A stretch of 64,000 bases of DNA from an uncultured bacterium (lineage in GTDB: Bacteria > DUMJ01), in assembly GCA_937958695.1 (NCBI GenBank), contig CALGNK010000001.1:37378-101377 (forward strand), in the 5' to 3' direction. Below the pieces are notes generated by a model. That model did not search any database and was not told where the DNA came from. It saw nothing but the letters and a program-made list of their open reading frames with translations. The first letter of the stretch is position 1. Every line of letters starts with the position of its first letter. A program made the translations under genes and the position numbers. Below, in pieces: positions 1-9,801 of this stretch.

Positions 1-89
1 ACACCTAGACTATCTCTAGCTATATAAGCTCCTTCTACTAATACCTGTGGGGCAAAATCCCCACCCATAGCATCTAAAGCTATTTTCAT
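1..89 (-). CDS. plsX: Phosphate acyltransferase PlsX, N-terminal fragment
   Basis: This is the first 29 codons of a gene that runs off the left edge. It starts [14 protein letters not shown], the characteristic N-terminus of PlsX, the acyl-ACP:phosphate acyltransferase that makes acyl-phosphate for phospholipid synthesis. Its ATG overlaps the TGA stop of rpmF (ATGA), so the two are translationally coupled. The rpmF-plsX order is conserved in many bacteria. Only the start is visible, so completeness cannot be judged. Confidence 0.88.
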   Translation of the reverse strand, partial: MKIALDAMGGDFAPQVLVEGAYIARDSLG

Positions 90-271
90 TTCTCTTCTTT
101 AACCGTTATGACTTCTTCTCCATCATAATATCCACAAGAGGGACATACCCTATGAGGCAAAGTCCAATTGTGACACTGTGGACAGCGTATTAATGTTGGA
201 GGTTCCAGTTTCCAGAGAGACCTCCTTCTGTGTGTCCTACATCTAGACATTTTCTTCTTCGGATTAGCCAT
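86..271 (-). CDS. rpmF: 50S ribosomal protein L32 (bL32)
   Basis: This is a 61-residue basic protein starting [17 protein letters not shown], the usual L32 N-terminus. A zinc ribbon is made of CPQC (about residues 31-34) and CPSC (about 44-47), so this is the Zn-binding four-Cys form of L32. The acidic tail is a little longer than usual. The gene sits between yceD and plsX in the standard yceD-rpmF-plsX order. Confidence 0.95.
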   Translation of the reverse strand: MANPKKKMSRCRTHRRRSLWKLEPPTLIRCPQCHNWTLPHRVCPSCGYYDGEEVITVKEEK

Positions 272-295
272 ACCTTATCTATCCCCTCCATATCT

Positions 296-775
296 TTAGT
301 ATTCTATAGTTATATCTTCCAAACTACAGTTACAACTCTCTCTATTAAGATTCTTACCACATATAGGACAAAGGCCCTTACAGTCCTCTCTACATAAGGG
401 TTTAATAGGGAGATTCATTATTATATTCTCCCTAACACTTTTAGAAATATCAACCATATTGTTTTCTATTGTATACTTAAAATCTTCTTCTGTCAATTTA
501 CCTATTATCCTAAAAGGCTCTTCTGTATAGACTTCTTCATAAGAAAAATCAAGTTCCTGAGGATAAACATCAAGACATCTGCTACATTCAAGTAAAACCT
601 TAGTCTTAACCTTACAAGTAAGTAACAGTTTTCGATTCTCAATTCTCCTAAGCCTACCTTCTACTTCAGGTAGGATATCAAATGTGAGTCCTTCCATCGC
701 TTCTAAGGTCTCAATATAGTGGAAAGAAGTAACATTAACCCTTCCCTCTAGCATCTCTTTAACATCTATATTCAT
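296..775 (-). CDS. yceD: YceD/DUF177 family protein
   Basis: A DUF177 (YceD) protein of about 159 residues. The family sits almost always directly upstream of rpmF and has been linked to 23S rRNA/ribosome maturation in other bacteria. The C-terminal third carries the family's Cys-rich motif (LCREDCKGLCPICG, then CNC), which looks metal-binding. I chose the ATG at 775 (MNIDVKEML) over an in-frame TTG at 781. Neither has a strong ribosome binding site, and coupling to the ackA stop ten bases upstream is likely. Confidence 0.85.
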   Translation of the reverse strand: MNIDVKEMLEGRVNVTSFHYIETLEAMEGLTFDILPEVEGRLRRIENRKLLLTCKVKTKVLLECSRCLDVYPQELDFSYEEVYTEEPFRIIGKLTEEDFKYTIENNMVDISKSVRENIIMNLPIKPLCREDCKGLCPICGKNLNRESCNCSLEDITIEY

Positions 776-785
776 AAACAAACAC

Positions 786-1976
786 TCAACTAATTAGACG
801 TGCAGTCTCTCTTGCAATAACCAATTCTTCATTAGTAGGAATAACCCATACCTTTACTTTAGAATCTGAGGTACTAATTTCCCTCTCCTGACCCTTAAAA
901 TTATTCCTTTGAGAGTCTATTTTAATACCAAGATAATCCATATTTTCACAGATCATCTCTCTTATTTCTGGCTCATTCTCTCCTATCCCTGCAGTAAATA
1001 CTAATACATCTAGCCCATTCATAATAGCAGTGTATGCACCGATATATTTTTTAATCCTATAGCAGAACATCTCCATAGCTAATTTTGCATTCTGATTACC
1101 CTCTTCAGCAGCCTTCATAATATCTCTCATGTCATTACTGAACTCAGAGATACCTAAGAGACCACTCTCTTTATTAAGGATATCATCGACTTCTTCCGCA
1201 GTATAGTTAAGATTTCTCATAAGATAAAGAGGAATGGCTGGATCTAAATCCCCGCTTCTAGTTCCCATAATAAGCCCTTCTAAAGGAGTAAATCCCATAC
1301 TAGTGTCTATAGACCTACCACCTTTAACTGCGCTAATGCTACAACCATTACCAAGATGACAGGTAATAATCTTCAACTCCTCTATTGGTCTTCCAACTAG
1401 TTTTGCAGCTCTGTTAGCTACATAGTAGTGGCTAGTCCCATGGAAGCCGTATCTCCTAATTCTATAATCTCTGTAAAATCTCATGGGTATTGCATATAAA
1501 TAGGCATATTTAGGCATATTTGAGTGGAAAGATGTATCAAATATAGCGGTCTGAGGAACATTAGGGAGTACTTCCATGCTAGCTCTTATACCAGCAAGAC
1601 CTGCAGGGTTATGAAGTGGAGCTAATTCATTATTCCTCTCTATCTCTGCTATAACATCATCATTTATAATGGTAGGTTCTTTAAACCTTTCTCCACCATG
1701 TACCACTCTATGTCCTACTGCTTTAATCTCTTCTATGGAACTTATTACAGGATTAACACCATTTAGTAATGTATCTATAACTACTTTAAAGGCTTCCGTA
1801 TGATTATTAGCGAATACCTCTTTTTTTACCTTTTCGCCATTGAGCGAATAAGTAAGATAAGATGGAGGAGTCCCTATTCTTTCTACTATACCTTTCGCTA
1901 TAACTTCCTCCTTTTCCATATCAAAAAGCTGATATTTGAGAGATGAGCTCCCACAATTTACTACTAGTATCTTCAT
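786..1976 (-). CDS. ackA: Acetate kinase
   Basis: This 396-residue protein begins MKILVVNCGSSSLKYQLF, the acetate kinase signature, and carries the HGTSHYYV and GHRVVHGG blocks of the ASKHA-fold active site. It makes ATP and acetate from acetyl phosphate in the cytoplasm. The length is normal. An AGGAGG sits at good spacing before the ATG. Pta lies immediately upstream in the same direction, so the pair makes a complete acetyl-CoA-to-acetate branch. Confidence 0.97.
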   Translation of the reverse strand: MKILVVNCGSSSLKYQLFDMEKEEVIAKGIVERIGTPPSYLTYSLNGEKVKKEVFANNHTEAFKVVIDTLLNGVNPVISSIEEIKAVGHRVVHGGERFKEPTIINDDVIAEIERNNELAPLHNPAGLAGIRASMEVLPNVPQTAIFDTSFHSNMPKYAYLYAIPMRFYRDYRIRRYGFHGTSHYYVANRAAKLVGRPIEELKIITCHLGNGCSISAVKGGRSIDTSMGFTPLEGLIMGTRSGDLDPAIPLYLMRNLNYTAEEVDDILNKESGLLGISEFSNDMRDIMKAAEEGNQNAKLAMEMFCYRIKKYIGAYTAIMNGLDVLVFTAGIGENEPEIREMICENMDYLGIKIDSQRNNFKGQEREISTSDSKVKVWVIPTNEELVIARETARLIS

Positions 1977-1991
1977 AGTATTTTTAACCTC

Positions 1992-3005
1992 CTATAATTC
2001 AGCTGCTCTCACACACACAATAGCAATAGAATCTACTATATCTTCAACGCTACACCCTCTAGATAAGTCATTTGCTGGTTTAGCAGTTCCCTGAAGTACT
2101 GGACCTATAGCCTTAGCTTTAGCAAGCCTCTCTGTAAGCTTATAAGATATATTACCAGCATTAAGATCGGGGAATATAAGGACATTTGCCTTTCCAGCAA
2201 CGGGACTACCAGGAGCTTTAAAATTACCAACAGCAGGGACTAGTGCTGCATCAGCCTGTATTTCTCCATCTATAATAAGATCAGGAGCCTTACTCTTAGC
2301 TATTCTGGTAGCTTCAACTACCTTATCAACTAACTCATGCTTAGCGCTTCCTTTAGTGGAAAAGGATAACATTGCTACTCTTGGTTCTTTCTCAACCAAT
2401 AATCTAAATAGATGAGCACTAGATATAGCTATAGAGGCAAGTTCACTTGCATTTGGATTAGGGTTTACACCACAGTCTGCATAGAGGAAAACCCCATTCT
2501 CTCCATATGGACAATCGGGAACAACCATAAGAAATGCTCCTGAGGCTACATCTATACCTGGAGCTGTTTTTATAATCTGAAAGATAGGCCTCTCTGCATC
2601 TGCACTTGAGTGTATCGATCCTGCCACCCAACCATCAACTTTGTTTAATTTCAATAACATAGTGGAAAAGTAGAGAGGATTTCTAAGGACTTCGTAAGCC
2701 TTATCTAAAGTATCTATACCTTTAGTCTTTCTAAGTTCTACCAGTGTGCTAGCTAATAATTCCTTTTCAGGATATCTATTTGGATCTATAATCTCTATTC
2801 CCTCTAAGCTAACTTTAAGTTCCCTAGCTCTCTCCTTTAAAGCCGACTCTTCACCTATAAGTACTATTTTAGCTATGTTTTCTTTAGTAGCTATCTCAGC
2901 TGCCTTTAAAGTTCTCTCCTCAAAACTTTCTGGTAGAACAACCTTTTTATTTGCCTGTCTTGCCCTTTCTCTTATCCTTTGTATAATATCTACAGTTTCA
3001 TTCAT
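1992..3005 (-). CDS. pta: Phosphate acetyltransferase
   Basis: This 337-residue, short single-domain Pta has the PTA_PTB family blocks (KVVLPESFEERTL near the start, YADCGVNPNPNASELASIA and NVLIFPDLNAGNISYKL later). It converts acetyl-CoA and phosphate to acetyl phosphate. I chose the ATG at 3005 (MNETVDIIQRI) because AAGGAGG lies eight bases upstream. A longer frame opening at 3056 would overlap nadE and add a low-complexity leader. It is followed directly by ackA. Confidence 0.95.
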   Translation of the reverse strand: MNETVDIIQRIRERARQANKKVVLPESFEERTLKAAEIATKENIAKIVLIGEESALKERARELKVSLEGIEIIDPNRYPEKELLASTLVELRKTKGIDTLDKAYEVLRNPLYFSTMLLKLNKVDGWVAGSIHSSADAERPIFQIIKTAPGIDVASGAFLMVVPDCPYGENGVFLYADCGVNPNPNASELASIAISSAHLFRLLVEKEPRVAMLSFSTKGSAKHELVDKVVEATRIAKSKAPDLIIDGEIQADAALVPAVGNFKAPGSPVAGKANVLIFPDLNAGNISYKLTERLAKAKAIGPVLQGTAKPANDLSRGCSVEDIVDSIAIVCVRAAEL

Positions 3006-3021
3006 AAACTTTTCCTCCTTT

Positions 3022-3843
3022 TTATTTCCCCCAGTCTCTAGGATATCTAAAATCAATACCGATAGTTCTATCAGTCAACTTAGCAATAATAGGTAAAGAA
3101 CGCTTAAACTGGTTCTTCTTTACCAGACTTACAATCTTGTTAATCTTAGAGACATCGTATCCTCTCTCTATTAAGACCAAAGGTGGAATTCTCCTTTCTA
3201 TAAGGTTATACAATATATCATCCGCCTCCTCATAAGTTATACCTAATTCCCCTTCATCCGTCTGTCCAACCCACAAGTCAGCAGTAGGTGGTTTAGAGAT
3301 GATTCTTTCTGGAATTCCTATCTCCTTTGCTAAAACCCTTACCTGAGTCTTATACAAGTCTCCTAAGGGATTTATAGCAGAAGCCATATCCCCATATATA
3401 GTTCCATAACCAAGTAATAGCTCTGTTTTGTTACTAGTTCCTAATACGAGGGCATTAAGCTCGTTAGACTTATCAAAAAGCACACACATTCTAACTCTGG
3501 CTATAAAATTCCCTCTTCTAACCCTATCTACATCGTCTATCTTAAAATAGCTATCAACTATTGGGGTTATATCTATCGTCTCTGCTTGAATACCTAATAT
3601 TTTTACCATAAGCTGTGCATCGTCTAGACTTTCTCTACTAGTAGTTTTATAAGGTAATATAAAACCAAAAACATTCTCCTTACCTAAAGCACTTACTGCT
3701 AGTGTGGCAGATACACTAGAATCTAATCCGCCTGATAGCCCTATTATTACTCTATCTATATCAAATTTCTTGGTCTCGTCTCTTATAAATCTTACAAGTA
3801 TATTCTTCGTAAAGATTGGATCAAAGGGAATACTAGTATTCAT
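3022..3843 (-). CDS. nadE: NAD synthetase (NadE, synthetase domain only)
   Basis: A 273-residue ATP-pyrophosphatase-fold NAD synthetase that amidates nicotinate adenine dinucleotide to NAD. The P-loop SGGLDSS is present, as is the LGTSNKTELLLGYGTIYGDMAS block for deamido-NAD binding. There is no fused glutaminase domain. A separate amidase-like gene overlaps its start by 11 bases but has lost its catalytic Cys, so this enzyme probably uses free ammonia. It shares the long minus-strand operon with coaD, so two cofactor pathways are joined. Confidence 0.92.
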   Translation of the reverse strand: MNTSIPFDPIFTKNILVRFIRDETKKFDIDRVIIGLSGGLDSSVSATLAVSALGKENVFGFILPYKTTSRESLDDAQLMVKILGIQAETIDITPIVDSYFKIDDVDRVRRGNFIARVRMCVLFDKSNELNALVLGTSNKTELLLGYGTIYGDMASAINPLGDLYKTQVRVLAKEIGIPERIISKPPTADLWVGQTDEGELGITYEEADDILYNLIERRIPPLVLIERGYDVSKINKIVSLVKKNQFKRSLPIIAKLTDRTIGIDFRYPRDWGK

Positions 3844-4657
3844 AAGAGATATCTCTCACTAACTTGAATGCTTTGTCAAAATTTAAAAAAGTACTATTGC
3901 CTCTAAACGTCTCTAAATCTAGTTCCAAGGTAATTACAGACTCTTCAAAATACGGACAAGAAGCTAAAACTTCTCCAGAAGGACTTATTACACAGGAACC
4001 TCCAAAGAAGTTAATACCGTCTTCAAAACCTACCCTGTTCATATAGACAACATAGAAAGAATAAAATCTTGCATAAGCAGTTAGAAGGCTCATTAAATCT
4101 ACATAACTTTTAGAGATACCTGTCCCACTAGAAGAATAACCAACAGATACATTATTATCCATTACTATTAGTACTTTGATTCCAGATCTAATAAAAGGCA
4201 ATATTACTAAAGGATTTAATATATCTTGCCCAATAACAATTCCTAACTTACCCCATCTAGAACTTATAAAATCTATCCTATTTCCACTTGCAAAATACTT
4301 AGGTCTTCCTATATATGAAGTTAGAAAGAGCTTACGCTGTATAGATTTAAGAGAAGAATCACTATAATAAAAAGCAGAATCATAAAGGTTTCCGTCTTCA
4401 CCAAGTTCGACCAGCCCTATGACTATGTCTATATACTTAGATGCCTCCAGTATAGGTCTAAGAAGACTGCTGTCACTAGTTTGTGCTATATCTACAGTTA
4501 GATCCATTAGGTTAGAACCTGTAAGGCTTAACTCTGGGAAGATTAAAATTTGAGACTTTTCTTTTACTTCTTCAATAATCTCTATATGCCTTTCTATATT
4601 ACATTTTAAATCTCCTAACTTAGGATATATCTGTGCTAAAGAGACTCCTAATTTCAT
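3833..4657 (-). CDS. Nitrilase-superfamily (CN hydrolase) protein lacking the catalytic Cys
   Basis: This 274-residue protein has the nitrilase fold. The catalytic Glu block ([10 protein letters not shown], residues about 38-47) and the Lys block (QRKLFLT) are present. Where the family has the nucleophile (usually I-C-x-D), the sequence reads IGQD: the Cys codon is GGG, Gly. Glutamine amidohydrolysis is therefore not expected. It overlaps the nadE start by 11 bases and the coaD stop by ATGA. It resembles the glutaminase half of glutamine-dependent NAD synthetase as a separate protein, perhaps a structural partner of NadE. The real substrate, if any, is unknown. Confidence 0.78.
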   Translation of the reverse strand: MKLGVSLAQIYPKLGDLKCNIERHIEIIEEVKEKSQILIFPELSLTGSNLMDLTVDIAQTSDSSLLRPILEASKYIDIVIGLVELGEDGNLYDSAFYYSDSSLKSIQRKLFLTSYIGRPKYFASGNRIDFISSRWGKLGIVIGQDILNPLVILPFIRSGIKVLIVMDNNVSVGYSSSGTGISKSYVDLMSLLTAYARFYSFYVVYMNRVGFEDGINFFGGSCVISPSGEVLASCPYFEESVITLELDLETFRGNSTFLNFDKAFKLVRDISYEY

Positions 4658-5136
4658 CTTCGTCCAACCTTCTCTAAAAGCTTAGCTTCAACACACTCAG
4701 GGACTAAGCCTGAAACATTACCCCCTAATTTAGCCACTTCTTTTACCACACCAGAACTTAGATAAGAGTATTCATAGCTTGTCATCAAGAAAACTATCTC
4801 TACCTCGGGATTTAATCTCTTATTCATAAGAGCCATCTGGAACTCAGTCTCAAAATCAGACACTGCCCTTAAGCCTCTAACAATCACATCTGCATTTATC
4901 CTTGATACGTAATGAGCCAATAGACCATCAAAATTATCAACTTTTACATTAGGAATATTGTTAAGGCTTTTTTTTATTAAATCCATTCTTTCCTCTACCG
5001 TAAATAAAGGGGTCTTGGCTGGATTAACAAGAACAGCCACTATAAGTTCATCAAAGAGCTTCGACGCCCTTTTTATTATATCTATATGTCCATTTGTTAT
5101 TGGGTCAAAGCTACCAGGATATACAGCTCTTTTCAT
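4654..5136 (-). CDS. coaD: Phosphopantetheine adenylyltransferase
   Basis: This 160-residue nucleotidyltransferase starts [25 protein letters not shown] is the HIGH-like ATP motif, and the C-terminal [13 protein letters not shown] block is typical of CoaD. It adenylates 4'-phosphopantetheine in CoA synthesis. It follows rsmD directly, a classic bacterial pair. The window also holds coaX and a likely pantothenate transporter, so several CoA steps are represented. Confidence 0.96.
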   Translation of the reverse strand: MKRAVYPGSFDPITNGHIDIIKRASKLFDELIVAVLVNPAKTPLFTVEERMDLIKKSLNNIPNVKVDNFDGLLAHYVSRINADVIVRGLRAVSDFETEFQMALMNKRLNPEVEIVFLMTSYEYSYLSSGVVKEVAKLGGNVSGLVPECVEAKLLEKVGRR

Positions 5137-5682
5137 TCAACCGTAATACTCTCCTATATATAATAACAACGATTCTCCATATCTCTTTTCTTTTACTATA
5201 TTAAGAGACTCTCTATTAATATTACTTCTTATAGAAGTCTCCCATATTATAATACCACTATTTGCAAGTAACCCTTTACTCAAGATTTCCTTAATAATAC
5301 TAGAACAATCAATACTATACGGAGGGTCTAAATAGATAATTTTATATACACCATCTGAAAATCTAACAAAATTCTCTACTGACATACAATATAGACTTGC
5401 CTTTTCAAAACAATCAAGTATATCTAGATTTTTCTTTATAACATCTATACATTTTCTATTCTTTTCAACAAAGATAACCTTTTTTGCCCCTCTACTTAAA
5501 GCTTCTATACCCACAGTTCCAAAACCTGCGTAAAGGTCTAGAAATGTAGAATCTTTCACCATATTCCCTAGAGAACTAAAGATAGCTTCACGAATGAAGC
5601 TCATAGTAGGTCTTACATTGATATTATTTGGAACGTGTAATTTTCTACCTTTAAACATCCCCCCAGTAATCACTATTTCCAT
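5137..5682 (-). CDS. rsmD: 16S rRNA (guanine966-N2)-methyltransferase RsmD
   Basis: This 181-residue SAM-dependent methyltransferase has the RsmD signature blocks RPTMSFIREAIFSSLG, FLDLYAGFGTVGIEALSRGAKKVIFVE and the catalytic IIYLDPPYS (DPPY motif). It modifies 16S rRNA G966 (E. coli numbering). I prefer the ATG at 5682 over a TTG two codons upstream. With the ATG the start lies three bases beyond the recG stop, giving TGATAATG coupling. Confidence 0.93.
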   Translation of the reverse strand: MEIVITGGMFKGRKLHVPNNINVRPTMSFIREAIFSSLGNMVKDSTFLDLYAGFGTVGIEALSRGAKKVIFVEKNRKCIDVIKKNLDILDCFEKASLYCMSVENFVRFSDGVYKIIYLDPPYSIDCSSIIKEILSKGLLANSGIIIWETSIRSNINRESLNIVKEKRYGESLLLYIGEYYG

Positions 5683-5684
5683 TA

Positions 5685-7733
5685 TCAACCTGTACTCAAA
5701 AACTCTAAAATACGAGAAGTTTCTACCTTCTCTTTTAATTTTCTATAAGAACTAAGATTAGGGTCTTTTTTTAAAAGATTTATTGCCTCTTCTCTTGCTA
5801 ACTCTAATGTTCTAGCATCACGTATAATATTCCCCACCTTAAAATCTGGTATACCATGTTGTCTAGTGCCGTTTATTTCACCTGGACCCCTAAGTCTTAA
5901 GTCTGCTTCAGCTATCTCGAAACCATTCTGAGTTTTAGTCATTATCTTTATCCTCTCTCTAGCTTCTTCTGTAGTCAAATCACTTATAAGAATACAATAA
6001 GACTTTAAACTCCCTCTACCTACTCTACCTCTCAACTGATGTAGCTGAGAAAGTCCAAATCTTTCCGCATTTTCTATCACCATAATAGTTGCATTAGGTA
6101 CATCTACTCCTACTTCTATTACCGTTGTAGAAACTAGTATATTGATATCCCCATTCCTAAATCTATTCATCACTTCCTCTTTTTCGCTAATACTCATTCT
6201 TCCATGAAGTAGGCCAACTTTAAATTCCGGAAACACCTCTTCTTGCATCTTCTTAGCTAAAGCTATGGCTGATTCTGCCTCTAACTTTTCGGATTCTTCT
6301 ATAAGGGGACATACAATATAAGCCTGTTGTCCATTCTTAACAAGTTTTCTAACCATACTGTATACTTGAGCCCTCTGTTCACTAGAAGCCCAATATGTGG
6401 CAACAGGCAATCTGCCACTAGGAAGTTCATCTATAACTGAAATATCAAGGTCTCCATAGAGTGTAAGGGCCAAGGTCCTAGGAATAGGGGTAGCACTCAT
6501 AACTAGAAAATGAGGCGAATTCCCCTTGCTTCTTAAAGCCATTCTCTGCATAACACCAAACCTGTGTTGCTCATCTATCACTATACCTACAAGATTCTTA
6601 AACTCTATCTCCTCCTGTATAAGGGCATGGGTTCCAACAATTACTAGTAATTCCCCAAGAGCTAATTTTTCCTTGATCTTTTGTCTTTCTTTCTCTTTTG
6701 TAGAACCAATAAGCAGAGCAGTTTCTAAACCCAAGTTGGCTAAGAGGGGTCCAATTCTATCATAGTGTTGTTGGGCAAGTATCTCAGTCGGAGCCATAAT
6801 TGCACTCTGATAACCACTACTAGCTATCACGTATAGAAAATAAGCCGCTACAACAGTTTTCCCAGAACCAACATCACCTTGTAAGAGTCTTTGCATAGAT
6901 TTTCCACTTGCTATATCCCTCTTAATGTCCTCAATTACCCTTTTCTGTGCATTTGTCAATTCAAAAGGAAGACTTCTAAAAAATTTTTCTTCGATCTCTC
7001 TAGGAACTTTTATTATAGGGGCATTTTCCTCCAATAAAGACATCCTACGTCTCAAGATAGCAAGCTGAAGCAAAAAGAATTCTTCAAAAGCTAATCTCTC
7101 TTTAGCTCTTTTAAGGGTATCTTCGCTATCTGGAAAATGTATCCCCCGCATAGCATCTTTTATATCTGGAAATCCATACTTATATAATATCTCCATTGGA
7201 ATAAATTCTTCTAACTCTTCTAAATATCTATCAAGAGTATTCCAAATGATGTTTCTTACTATCTTCTGACTTAAACCTTCAGTAAGAGGGTAAACAGGTA
7301 TTATCCTCCCTGTATGTATTGTTTCATCACTATCTGCTATTTCATAATCTGGGTTTTGTATCTCTACCCTTCCAAACCTTCTAATGATATTTCCATAGAG
7401 ATAGAGTTTAGTTCCCCTTTTTAGTATATTTTTCAGATAAGTCTGATTAAACCATACTGCAATAGCCTCACCAGTACCATCTCTTACTCTTGCCTTAACT
7501 AACGTAAGGTTATTTCTTACTCTCTCCTCCTGAATATCTACCACATAACATAGAACAGTTTGATAAGTGTCTGATTCTAGAGAATTTATAGGCTTTAAGT
7601 TACTCCTATCCTCGTATCTCTTTGGGATAAAATAGAGCAAATCATTCAGTGTCTCTACACCAAGTTTTTTGAAAAGGAGAGCTCTTTTAGGACCTACTCC
7701 CTTAACGTACTGAATAGGAATATCTAAAGCCAA
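5685..7733 (-). CDS. recG: ATP-dependent DNA helicase RecG
   Basis: A 682-residue RecG, close to the usual length. It has an N-terminal wedge/OB region, Walker A GDVGSGKT, the DEQH box (VIDEQHRFG), SATPIPRTLALTLYGD and the helicase C block QLRGRVGRG. It remodels stalled replication forks and branched DNA. The start is a TTG at 7733 preceded by GAGGTG at good spacing; no ATG lies nearby. It sits between asp23 and rsmD, as in many Bacillota. Confidence 0.96.
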   Translation of the reverse strand: MALDIPIQYVKGVGPKRALLFKKLGVETLNDLLYFIPKRYEDRSNLKPINSLESDTYQTVLCYVVDIQEERVRNNLTLVKARVRDGTGEAIAVWFNQTYLKNILKRGTKLYLYGNIIRRFGRVEIQNPDYEIADSDETIHTGRIIPVYPLTEGLSQKIVRNIIWNTLDRYLEELEEFIPMEILYKYGFPDIKDAMRGIHFPDSEDTLKRAKERLAFEEFFLLQLAILRRRMSLLEENAPIIKVPREIEEKFFRSLPFELTNAQKRVIEDIKRDIASGKSMQRLLQGDVGSGKTVVAAYFLYVIASSGYQSAIMAPTEILAQQHYDRIGPLLANLGLETALLIGSTKEKERQKIKEKLALGELLVIVGTHALIQEEIEFKNLVGIVIDEQHRFGVMQRMALRSKGNSPHFLVMSATPIPRTLALTLYGDLDISVIDELPSGRLPVATYWASSEQRAQVYSMVRKLVKNGQQAYIVCPLIEESEKLEAESAIALAKKMQEEVFPEFKVGLLHGRMSISEKEEVMNRFRNGDINILVSTTVIEVGVDVPNATIMVIENAERFGLSQLHQLRGRVGRGSLKSYCILISDLTTEEARERIKIMTKTQNGFEIAEADLRLRGPGEINGTRQHGIPDFKVGNIIRDARTLELAREEAINLLKKDPNLSSYRKLKEKVETSRILEFLSTG

Positions 7734-7754
7734 CCAACTACACCTCTTCTGCTT

Positions 7755-8102
7755 TTAAGAGATGCCAACAACACTTACATTTATAGAAGAAACAGTAAGT
7801 CCTGTATATTTTTCTAAATCTGCCTTTATAGAAGTAGCTATAGCCTCGGCAAGTTCTGGGATACTTGTCCCATATTTCACTATAACATATACATTTACAT
7901 CTACTTTATCCCCCGAAATATTAATCTCTACACCCTTAGAGGGAGACTCTACTCTCAAAAGGTTAGCTATCTCCTCGGTAAATGACTTAGAACTCATCCC
8001 TACAACTCCAGGGCATCTTAAAGTAGCATTTGTCACTATATTGGCTATAGCATTGGCAGAAATATTTATCTGCCCTAAAGGATTCTCTACTCTACTTTCC
8101 AT
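7755..8102 (-). CDS. Asp23/Gls24 family envelope stress protein
   Basis: A 115-residue DUF322 (Asp23/Gls24) protein, with the family pattern GQINISANAIANIVTNAT, CPGVVGM and VNVYVIVKYGTSIPELA. Members are small cytoplasmic or membrane-associated proteins tied to envelope homeostasis; their biochemical role is unclear. The ATG at 8102 follows an AGGGGG site. An alternative TTG one codon upstream is possible. Its position just before recG is common in Bacillota. Confidence 0.88.
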   Translation of the reverse strand: MESRVENPLGQINISANAIANIVTNATLRCPGVVGMSSKSFTEEIANLLRVESPSKGVEINISGDKVDVNVYVIVKYGTSIPELAEAIATSIKADLEKYTGLTVSSINVSVVGIS

Positions 8103-8154
8103 CAATCATCCCCCTAAATATCATTATCTTTCATTATAACACAAAGCGATGAAA

Positions 8155-9801
8155 TTACATCTTTTCAGGAGCGCTAACCCCTATTATATCTAACCCGTTC
8201 TTTATTACCTGTTGAGTAGCAAAAACGAGAGCCATACGAGCATACATTACAGATTCTTCTTCTTGTAAGATACGTAACGAATTATAGAAAGAATGAAAAC
8301 TTTTAGCTAAAGATTCGAGATAAAAAGTAAGCCTGTGTGGGGCGCGATTATAAAATGCATTCCTTAGTATATCTGGAAAGTCTTCAAGAGTTATAATAAG
8401 TTCGATCTCCAACGGATCTTTAAGATAAGACAAATCACAGTTAAACATCTTTTCTGTCTCTATTTTCCGTACCTCAGCTTGTTTAAAAAGGCTACAGCAT
8501 CTGGCAAAGGCATACTGAACATAGTATACAGGGTTGTTAGTAGATTGAGTCTTTGCCAAATCTATATCGAAATCCAACTGACTATTTGGGTCTCTCATAA
8601 CAAAGAAATATCTAGCAGCATCTTTCCCCACCTCATCTAACAATTCCCTAAGTGTAACCATCTCCCCTGCTCTCTTAGACATTCTTACCGCAGAACCACC
8701 TCTAAAAAGATGAACTATTTGGTAGATTATCAGTTCAAGGGTATTAGGATCGTAACCTAATGCCTCTACACTAGCCTTCATTCTAGGAACATGACCATGA
8801 TGATCAGCTCCCCATATATCAATTATGCGAGAAAATCCTCTCCTATATTTATCTAAATGATACGCTATATCAGCTAGAAAGTATGTAGAAGATCCGTCAC
8901 TCTTTATAAGAACCCTATCTTTTTCATCACCAAATCTGGTGGAGGCAAACCATACAGCTCCATCTTTTTCATAAGTATACCCACCAGCTTTAAGTATCTC
9001 AAAAGCTTCTTTTAGAAGGCCTTTCTTATGCAGACTACTTTCCTTATACCAACAATCAAATCTTATTCCAAAATCTTCTAAGTCTTCTCTCTGCCACTCT
9101 AAAATCGTATCTTTAGCAAACTCTTTAAGCCTCTCTAGTCTTTCTTCTTGAGGAAGATTCCAGATATCATTACCAAATTTTTCAACGGCCAACTTAGCTA
9201 TATCCTTTATATATTCTCCATGATATCCATCTTCTGGAAACTCAAAGGGCATTCCTAACAATTCTTTCATCCTAGCCTCAACAGAAAGGGCTAAGAGATT
9301 CATCTGAGTCCCCATATCATTCACATAGAACTCTCTTTCCACCTTGTACCCAAACCATTCAAACATGTTAGCTAAGACATCGCCTAAGGCACCACCTCTT
9401 CCATTACCCACATGAAGTGGTCCAGAAGGATTAGCACTTACAAATTCTATCTGTATTTTTTCCCCTTTTCCTTCATTTGACCTTCCATAGTTCTCTTTCT
9501 CTTTTATAATCTCTTTTATAACAAGATGAAATGCTTTTTCTTTCAAGAAAAAGTTTATAAAACCATTCTTTATCTCTACTTTATCTATAAGCTCCGATGG
9601 GTCAGTAAGGTTTCCCACTATATCTTTTGCTATTTCATAAGGAGATTTCTTAAGAATTTTAGAGAGATTGAAGGATACAGATGAAGCATAATGTCCAAAC
9701 TCCGGACTTTGAGTCCTATCTACCAATACTTCTGTAAACTTTATATTAATCTTATTTAATGCATCTAAAATTCTATCTGCTAAATATCTCTTCAGTGTCA
9801 T
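8155..9801 (-). CDS. argS: Arginyl-tRNA synthetase
   Basis: This 548-residue class I synthetase has the HIGH-type motif HVGNGRGGALGD near residue 132 and the KMSK-type motif MSKRAG. It has an N-terminal Add-1 domain (about 1-110) and an all-alpha anticodon-binding C-terminus (DALR domain). It charges tRNA-Arg. The stop codon of the upstream M28 peptidase gene overlaps the argS start by four bases. Confidence 0.96.
   Translation of the reverse strand: MTLKRYLADRILDALNKINIKFTEVLVDRTQSPEFGHYASSVSFNLSKILKKSPYEIAKDIVGNLTDPSELIDKVEIKNGFINFFLKEKAFHLVIKEIIKEKENYGRSNEGKGEKIQIEFVSANPSGPLHVGNGRGGALGDVLANMFEWFGYKVEREFYVNDMGTQMNLLALSVEARMKELLGMPFEFPEDGYHGEYIKDIAKLAVEKFGNDIWNLPQEERLERLKEFAKDTILEWQREDLEDFGIRFDCWYKESSLHKKGLLKEAFEILKAGGYTYEKDGAVWFASTRFGDEKDRVLIKSDGSSTYFLADIAYHLDKYRRGFSRIIDIWGADHHGHVPRMKASVEALGYDPNTLELIIYQIVHLFRGGSAVRMSKRAGEMVTLRELLDEVGKDAARYFFVMRDPNSQLDFDIDLAKTQSTNNPVYYVQYAFARCCSLFKQAEVRKIETEKMFNCDLSYLKDPLEIELIITLEDFPDILRNAFYNRAPHRLTFYLESLAKSFHSFYNSLRILQEEESVMYARMALVFATQQVIKNGLDIIGVSAPEKM

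Noticed and set aside
2746..3096. Plus-strand open frame of 116 codons opposite pta and nadE
   Set aside because: Antisense shadow; low-complexity hydrophobic translation and no start signals.
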